A DNA stretch of 64,000 nt, taken from positions 186,001 through 250,000 of the forward strand of contig MSXP01000007.1 in assembly GCA_002083635.1 (NCBI GenBank), written 5' to 3'. Below, piece after piece: positions 60,315 through 64,000 of this stretch. How positions within the stretch are numbered: position 1 is the stretch's first letter; each line of letters opens with the position of its first letter. Origin of the DNA: Proteobacteria bacterium ST_bin12 (GTDB lineage Bacteria > Pseudomonadota > Gammaproteobacteria > Burkholderiales > Methylophilaceae). A model generated the notes under the pieces. The model was not told where the DNA came from and made no database searches. It worked only from the letters and a program-made list of their open reading frames with translations. A program made the translations under genes and the position numbers.

Positions 60315-60764
60315 ATGAATGTCGTTCAAAAAACCGTGTTAGTGATGCATTCGGCTGAGCAGATGTATGCATTAGTTGATGCAGTAGAAGATTATCCACA
60401 ATTTTTGCCTTGGTGTGGTGGCGTACATTTATTAGAGCGTACCGAAACTAAAACAAGCGCGACTTTGCATATTAATTATCATGGCATTAAACAACATTTC
60501 ACTACGGTCAATAACAAGAGTTTTCCGCACAGCATGGATATTCAATTAAAAGATGGGCCATTTAAGCATTTAGATGGTAGCTGGCAGTTTGTTGCGCTGC
60601 GTGCAGACGCCTGCAAAATTGAATTTAAACTCAATTACGAATTCGCTAATGGTTTTTTAGAGAGAATCATTGCGCCTGTATTTAGTCATATCGCCAATAC
60701 GTTTGTAGATGGCTTTGTGGCGCGCGCAGATAAAGTTTTTATGATTAAAAAAGAAAGTAATTAG
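60315..60764 (+). CDS. ratA: START/COQ10-like protein RatA family
   Basis: A 149-residue START-like domain protein: VQKTVLVMHSAEQMYALVDAVEDYPQFLPWCGGVHLLER at the N-terminus, LNYEFANGFLERIIAPVFSHIANTFVDGF at the end. In E. coli the homologue was described as a toxin blocking ribosome association; other members bind ubiquinone (COQ10) and aid respiration. The neighbourhood smpB-ratA-ratB is conserved in proteobacteria. Which role applies here is undecided. The gene starts 76 bp from the divergent smpB. Confidence 0.9.
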   Translation: MNVVQKTVLVMHSAEQMYALVDAVEDYPQFLPWCGGVHLLERTETKTSATLHINYHGIKQHFTTVNNKSFPHSMDIQLKDGPFKHLDGSWQFVALRADACKIEFKLNYEFANGFLERIIAPVFSHIANTFVDGFVARADKVFMIKKESN

Positions 60765-60766
60765 AG

Positions 60767-61093
60767 ATGGATAATGAAACAATGACCGTAGAAGTGGCTT
60801 ATGCGCTACCGAGAAATCAAATCATTATTCCGATAAAAATGCCATTAAACGCCACGATTGAGCAGGCTATTCAAACTTCTGGCATCCTCAATAAATTTCC
60901 AGAAATTGATTTAGCCGTCAATAAAATCGGCGTGTTTGGCAAGTTATCTAAATTAGACGCAAGTTTACGCCATTTAGATAGAGTTGAGATTTATCGTGCG
61001 CTGATTGCAGACCCGAAAGAAGTACGTAAACAGCGTGCCGCAGATGGAAAAGTGATGAGAAAAGGCGGCGGTGACGTGTTGGCTGACAATTAA
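60767..61093 (+). CDS. ratB: RnfH/RatB family ubiquitin-fold protein
   Basis: A 108-residue protein with a ubiquitin-like (beta-grasp) pattern: TVEVAYALPRNQIIIPIKMPLNATIEQAIQTSG, then DLAVNKIGVFGKLSKLDASLRHLDRVEIYRAL and a C-terminal tail rich in lysine and glycine (RKQRAADGKVMRKGGGD). It begins two bases after the ratA stop, so the two are translated together. It was proposed as the antitoxin of RatA, but experimental support for that role is weak, so the RnfH family name is safer. Confidence 0.9.
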   Translation: MDNETMTVEVAYALPRNQIIIPIKMPLNATIEQAIQTSGILNKFPEIDLAVNKIGVFGKLSKLDASLRHLDRVEIYRALIADPKEVRKQRAADGKVMRKGGGDVLADN

Positions 61094-61230
61094 TGAAGTT
61101 TAAAACTTAACCAATTTTCAAGACCTAATTTTAAGAGTTGAATAGCGGCTCAAATTTACAACCCATTAAGAGAAAGTTAACTCATTCAAAACGTTTTTAA
61201 AATAATCGTTCAAACTGTTAACAAAGCAAC

Positions 61231-61743
61231 TTAACTGCAATATTGAGAAACTTCAGCCCGTGCTTTATCAGCCCCCTGTTTTAGGCCAGCATCGTCTAAG
61301 TATTCGCGCTCACCTTTTTCGTTCATTTTGTAAACACGTCCGCCTTGTGCATAAGAAGCAAAGTTTGCTCTAGCTGCCTTACAGTTTTCTGCTTTTAATT
61401 TGGCTTGCGATTCTTTTTCTTGCTTATTATTTTTTTCAGCTTCTGCCGTGCGTTGGCGTTGCTCTGCCGCAGTTTCTTCTGGGTCTTGTCGAGGAGGTTC
61501 CAACACAATTTGTTTAGACTGTTGTACAACAGGCGCATTAGTGACGGGCGATAAAGGCTCTTTTCCAGTGGACTTAACCACTTTTTTGGTGCCAATATTT
61601 TCTGACTTAGTATTGGATGGCGGCGGCGTGTCAGAGTAACGCGTTACGCCATCTTTATCTTTCCATTTGTAAATTTCCGCTTGGCTTGAAGATGAAAATA
61701 TAGTCAACATTGCTAACCACAACACCAAATATATAGATTTCAT
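61231..61743 (-). CDS. DUF4124 domain secreted protein
   Basis: A 170-residue protein with a signal peptide (MKSIYLVLWLAMLTIFSSSSQA) followed directly by the DUF4124 pattern EIYKWKDKDGVTRYSDTPPPSN. Next is a low-complexity part with many lysines and glutamines (ETAAEQRQRTAEAEKNNKQEKESQAKLKAEN) that is probably a coiled coil, and a conserved end with C..A..NF..Y..GGRVYKMNEKGEREYLDD. Members are common in betaproteobacteria and of unknown function. It is divergent from guaB and has a good AAGGAG-like ribosome-binding site. Confidence 0.85.
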   Translation of the reverse strand: MKSIYLVLWLAMLTIFSSSSQAEIYKWKDKDGVTRYSDTPPPSNTKSENIGTKKVVKSTGKEPLSPVTNAPVVQQSKQIVLEPPRQDPEETAAEQRQRTAEAEKNNKQEKESQAKLKAENCKAARANFASYAQGGRVYKMNEKGEREYLDDAGLKQGADKARAEVSQYCS

Positions 61744-61882
61744 TCCAACTCCTTATTAACTATCAATATAACCAAAACGCTATCTAACTTTTTGAGTTTA
61801 CATAATTATGCCAATTTTAGCGATAAATGGATGGTTTTTAACACATTTGATTGTTCAACTTTTAATAACTGTTGCAAATCGG

Positions 61883-61888
61883 TATAAT
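61883..61888 (+). promoter_or_regulatory. Candidate -10 element of the guaB promoter
   Basis: A perfect TATAAT lies 25 bp before the guaB start codon, with a weak TTTAAT near 61861-61866 as a possible -35 element (16-bp spacing). It is the only good promoter signal noticed in the gap, but the -35 part is poor. Confidence 0.35.
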
Positions 61889-61913
61889 CTCGTTTTGGAA
61901 ATAAGGAATACTC

Positions 61914-63374
61914 ATGCGTTTGCTGCAACAAGCTCTTACTTTTGATGATGTTTTACTCGTTCCTGCGCACTCTGTGGTCATGCCACGCGAAGTTAATCTG
62001 AGTACGCAACTCACCCGCAATATTAAACTGAATATCCCGCTAGTTTCTGCGGCAATGGATACCGTCACTGAAGCGCCACTCGCAATCGCCCTAGCACAAG
62101 AAGGCGGCTTAGGCATTATTCACAAAAACATGACGGCGGCGGAACAGGCATCGCATGTTTCACGCGTAAAACGCTTTGAATCTGGCGTGGTAAATGACCC
62201 AGTGACCATTCAACCACACATGACGGTACGCGATGTGTTAGCTTTAACGCTTAAACATAAGATTTCTGGCCTGCCAGTGGTTGACGGCAACAAAATCGTG
62301 GGCATTGTGACCAACCGTGATTTACGTTTTGAAACCAATTTAGACCAATCAATCAGTAACATCATGACACCCCGCGCGCGGTTGATCACAGTGCGCGAAG
62401 GTGCAAGTAAAGAAGAAGTGATTCATTTGTTGCATCAACATCGTCTAGAACGCGTATTGGTGATTGATGAAAATGACACTTTAAAAGGTTTGATTACAGT
62501 CAAAGATATTCAAAAATCACATGATCATCCATTTGCCTGTAAAGACAGTAAAGGCAGATTAAGAGTCGGCGCCGCAGTTGGCGTGGGTGCAGAGACTGAA
62601 GAGCGCGTAGCGGCTTTAGCGGCGGCTGGTGTTGATGTAATTGTTGTGGATACCGCGCATGGTCACTCTCAAGGCGTATTAGACCGCGTGAATTGGGTGA
62701 AGAAAAACTATCCAAAAATCGAAGTGATTGGCGGTAATATTGCCACAGCTGACGCAGCTAAAGCATTGGTGGATGCGGGCGCTGATGGCGTAAAAGTGGG
62801 TATCGGCCCAGGCTCCATTTGCACGACGCGCATCGTTGCTGGTGTTGGTGTGCCGCAGATTTCAGCAATCAGCAATGTGGAACTTGCTTTGCGCGGCACA
62901 GGCGTGCCATTTATTGCCGATGGCGGCATTCGTTTCTCTGGCGATATTTCTAAGGCGATTGCAGCAGGTGCTTATAGCGTGATGCTAGGCGGCATGTTTG
63001 CAGGTACCGAAGAAGCACCGGGCGAAGTGGAATTATTCCAAGGTCGTTCATATAAATCTTACCGTGGCATGGGTTCAATCGGCGCGATGCAAAAAGGATC
63101 TTCTGATCGATACTTCCAAGACAATAACGGTAATGCCGACAAATTAGTGCCCGAAGGCATTGAAGGTCGAGTGCCTTATAAAGGCAGCGTGTTAGCGGTG
63201 ATTCATCAGTTAATGGGTGGTTTGCGTGCTTCTATGGGTTATGTGGGCGCAGCGGATATTACGCAAATGCGTGAAAAAGCAGAATTTGTGCAAATCACCA
63301 GTGCTGGTATGCGCGAAAGCCATGTGCATGACGTGCAGATTACTAAAGAAGCGCCAAACTACAGAATTGACTAA
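61914..63374 (+). CDS. guaB: Inosine-5'-monophosphate dehydrogenase
   Basis: Oxidises IMP to XMP, the first step of guanine nucleotide synthesis. The 486-residue enzyme has the N-terminal TFDDVLLVPAHS start and two CBS domains (VNDPVTIQPHMTVRDVLAL and ISNIMTPRARLITVREGA) inserted after residue ~95. The catalytic cysteine is in GIGPGSICTTRIVAGVGVP, with GGIRFSGDISKAIAAGA, SYRGMGSIGAM and the end DVQITKEAPNYRID following. It is followed 115 bp later by guaA, with which it forms the conserved guaBA unit. Confidence 0.98.
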   Translation: MRLLQQALTFDDVLLVPAHSVVMPREVNLSTQLTRNIKLNIPLVSAAMDTVTEAPLAIALAQEGGLGIIHKNMTAAEQASHVSRVKRFESGVVNDPVTIQPHMTVRDVLALTLKHKISGLPVVDGNKIVGIVTNRDLRFETNLDQSISNIMTPRARLITVREGASKEEVIHLLHQHRLERVLVIDENDTLKGLITVKDIQKSHDHPFACKDSKGRLRVGAAVGVGAETEERVAALAAAGVDVIVVDTAHGHSQGVLDRVNWVKKNYPKIEVIGGNIATADAAKALVDAGADGVKVGIGPGSICTTRIVAGVGVPQISAISNVELALRGTGVPFIADGGIRFSGDISKAIAAGAYSVMLGGMFAGTEEAPGEVELFQGRSYKSYRGMGSIGAMQKGSSDRYFQDNNGNADKLVPEGIEGRVPYKGSVLAVIHQLMGGLRASMGYVGAADITQMREKAEFVQITSAGMRESHVHDVQITKEAPNYRID

Positions 63375-63434
63375 TTAAATAGTGTTAAGTATCAGCAAAG
63401 TTAACACGTGAAATTGACTCATTTATTTAAATTA

Positions 63435-63467
63435 GGGCGAATGGTTAAATTTTAAAACCATTTGCCC
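63435..63467 (+). terminator. Hairpin between guaB and guaA
   Basis: GGGCGAATGGTT and AACCATTTGCCC form a stem with one mismatch and a 9-nt loop, followed by TTAACTTTT. It may partly stop transcription from guaB or act as an attenuating or stabilising element in a guaBA transcript. Confidence 0.5.
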
Positions 63468-63489
63468 TTAACTTTTAGCATTGATAATA

Positions 63490-64000
63490 ATGTCCCATTC
63501 AAAAATCCTGATTCTCGATTTCGGCTCACAAGTCACACAATTGATTGCACGTCGTGTGCGTGAAGCGCATGTGTATTGTGAAATTCATCCTTGCGATGTG
63601 ACGGACGAATTTGTGCGCAATTTTAATGCCGATGGTATTATTCTTTCAGGTAGTCACGCTAGCGTATATGAAGATGAAACAGATACGGCACCACAAGCGG
63701 TATTTGAGTTAGATGTTCCTGTATTGGGCATTTGTTATGGCATGCAAACCATGGCGCAACAGCTTGGTGGCAAAGTAGAAGCTGGTGCTAAGCGCGAATT
63801 TGGCTATGCTGAAATCCGCGCACGTGGTCATTCTGCGCTGTTCCGCGACATTCAAGATAGAACCAACACTGAAGGCCACGGCTTGATTGATGTTTGGATG
63901 AGTCATGGCGATAAAGTGACTAAATTACCACCCAATTTTAAAGTCATTGCCAGCAACGACACAACGCCAATTGCCGCTTTTGCGGATGAAGTGCGCAATT
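63490..64000 (+). CDS. guaA: GMP synthase (glutamine-hydrolysing), N-terminal part
   Basis: Converts XMP to GMP with glutamine as ammonia donor. The window ends after 170 codons, in the glutamine-amidotransferase domain. Visible are the start MSHSKILILDFGSQVTQLIARRVRE and the nucleophile cysteine 82 in GICYGMQTMAQQLGG. The oxyanion-side segment SGSHASVYED stands in place of the common SGGPxSV, and WMSHGDKV contains the catalytic-triad histidine neighbourhood. The ATP pyrophosphatase and dimerisation domains lie beyond the right edge. It follows guaB as usual. Confidence 0.96.
   Translation, partial: MSHSKILILDFGSQVTQLIARRVREAHVYCEIHPCDVTDEFVRNFNADGIILSGSHASVYEDETDTAPQAVFELDVPVLGICYGMQTMAQQLGGKVEAGAKREFGYAEIRARGHSALFRDIQDRTNTEGHGLIDVWMSHGDKVTKLPPNFKVIASNDTTPIAAFADEVRN

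Noticed and set aside
60315..61093. A confident toxin-antitoxin pair RatA/RatB
   Set aside because: The toxin role is reported for E. coli only, the families also include COQ10-like and RnfH proteins, and the locus is conserved housekeeping; the family names are kept without the claim.
1..64000. CRISPR array, prophage or integrative element
   Set aside because: No regularly spaced direct repeats, integrase or phage structural genes were seen; mobile remains are limited to the 45.7-47.8 kb island and small repeats.

Overview
The window is about 64 kb of a chromosome with moderate-to-low GC. It suggests an obligate or facultative methylotrophic betaproteobacterium of the Methylophilaceae type (Methylotenera/Methylophilus-like). 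Three things point there. The first is a complete formyltransferase/hydrolase operon (fhcB-fhcA-fhcD-fhcC) of the tetrahydromethanopterin (H4MPT)/methanofuran formaldehyde-oxidation pathway. The second is a group of archaeal-type cofactor genes (MfnB, DUF447, a dihydropteroate-synthase-like protein and a DmrB-like flavoprotein). The third is housekeeping gene order typical of betaproteobacteria: hfq-hflX-hflK-hflC-DUF2065-hisZ-purA; ndk-rlmN-pilF-rodZ-ispG-hisS-...-yfgM-bamB-der; ffs-dnaX-ybaB-recR; and ssrA-smpB-ratA-ratB. No tRNA, rRNA, CRISPR array or prophage was seen.

Layout. 1-3.9 kb: the end of an aldehyde dehydrogenase gene, a DUF779 gene, the 4.5S SRP RNA, a near-palindromic 123-bp repeat, and dnaX-ybaB-recR. 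3.9-7.9 kb (minus): mtaD-ubiG-gph and an OmpA-type porin. 7.9-11.5 kb (minus): C1-cofactor biosynthesis genes lying directly downstream of purA. 11.5-18 kb (minus): the hfq-hflXKC-hisZ-purA run. 18-28.2 kb: gltX, a PilZ-like protein, and a tripartite RND efflux operon with a divergent TetR/AcrR regulator and a recognisable AcrR-like operator inside the efflux promoter. 28.3-29.5 kb: two unknown small genes around a 0.5-kb gene-free stretch with REP-like sequence. 29.5-45.7 kb: rimO, a ZIP transporter, pgeF, rluD, bamD, then the der-to-ndk housekeeping run, into which two ABC ATPase genes without permeases are inserted.

45.7-47.8 kb is a small graveyard: a truncated type I secretion-like ABC exporter, an Imm11-like immunity gene broken by a one-base frameshift and a stop, and a REP-associated transposase with an internal deletion. 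Copies of an 11-bp motif lie around and between the last two. 48.3-53.5 kb: the fhc operon, carrying an extra FMN-binding split-barrel gene between fhcA and fhcD. 53.5-59.3 kb: trhO, a membrane GGDEF/EAL protein behind a cupredoxin gene with a perfect FNR-type box, a truncated-haemoglobin lipoprotein, and a DUF3034 gene interrupted by an in-frame TGA. 59.3-64 kb: tmRNA, smpB, ratA-ratB, a DUF4124 protein, guaB and the start of guaA.

How the genes work together. The Fhc complex transfers the formyl group from formyl-H4MPT to a methanofuran analogue and hydrolyses it to formate. The 7.9-11.3 kb genes are likely to supply H4MPT and methanofuran for it. The 54.5-59.3 kb cluster (cupredoxin, globin, DUF3034, c-di-GMP enzyme) looks like an oxygen- or redox-responsive signalling unit. 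The most interesting second looks are the FNR-boxed cluster, the extra flavin-fold gene inside fhc, the AcrR-like operator, the two-copy ~125-bp repeat family and the decayed immunity/transposase island. All functional assignments rest on reading the sequence and remembered family features; no database search was run.
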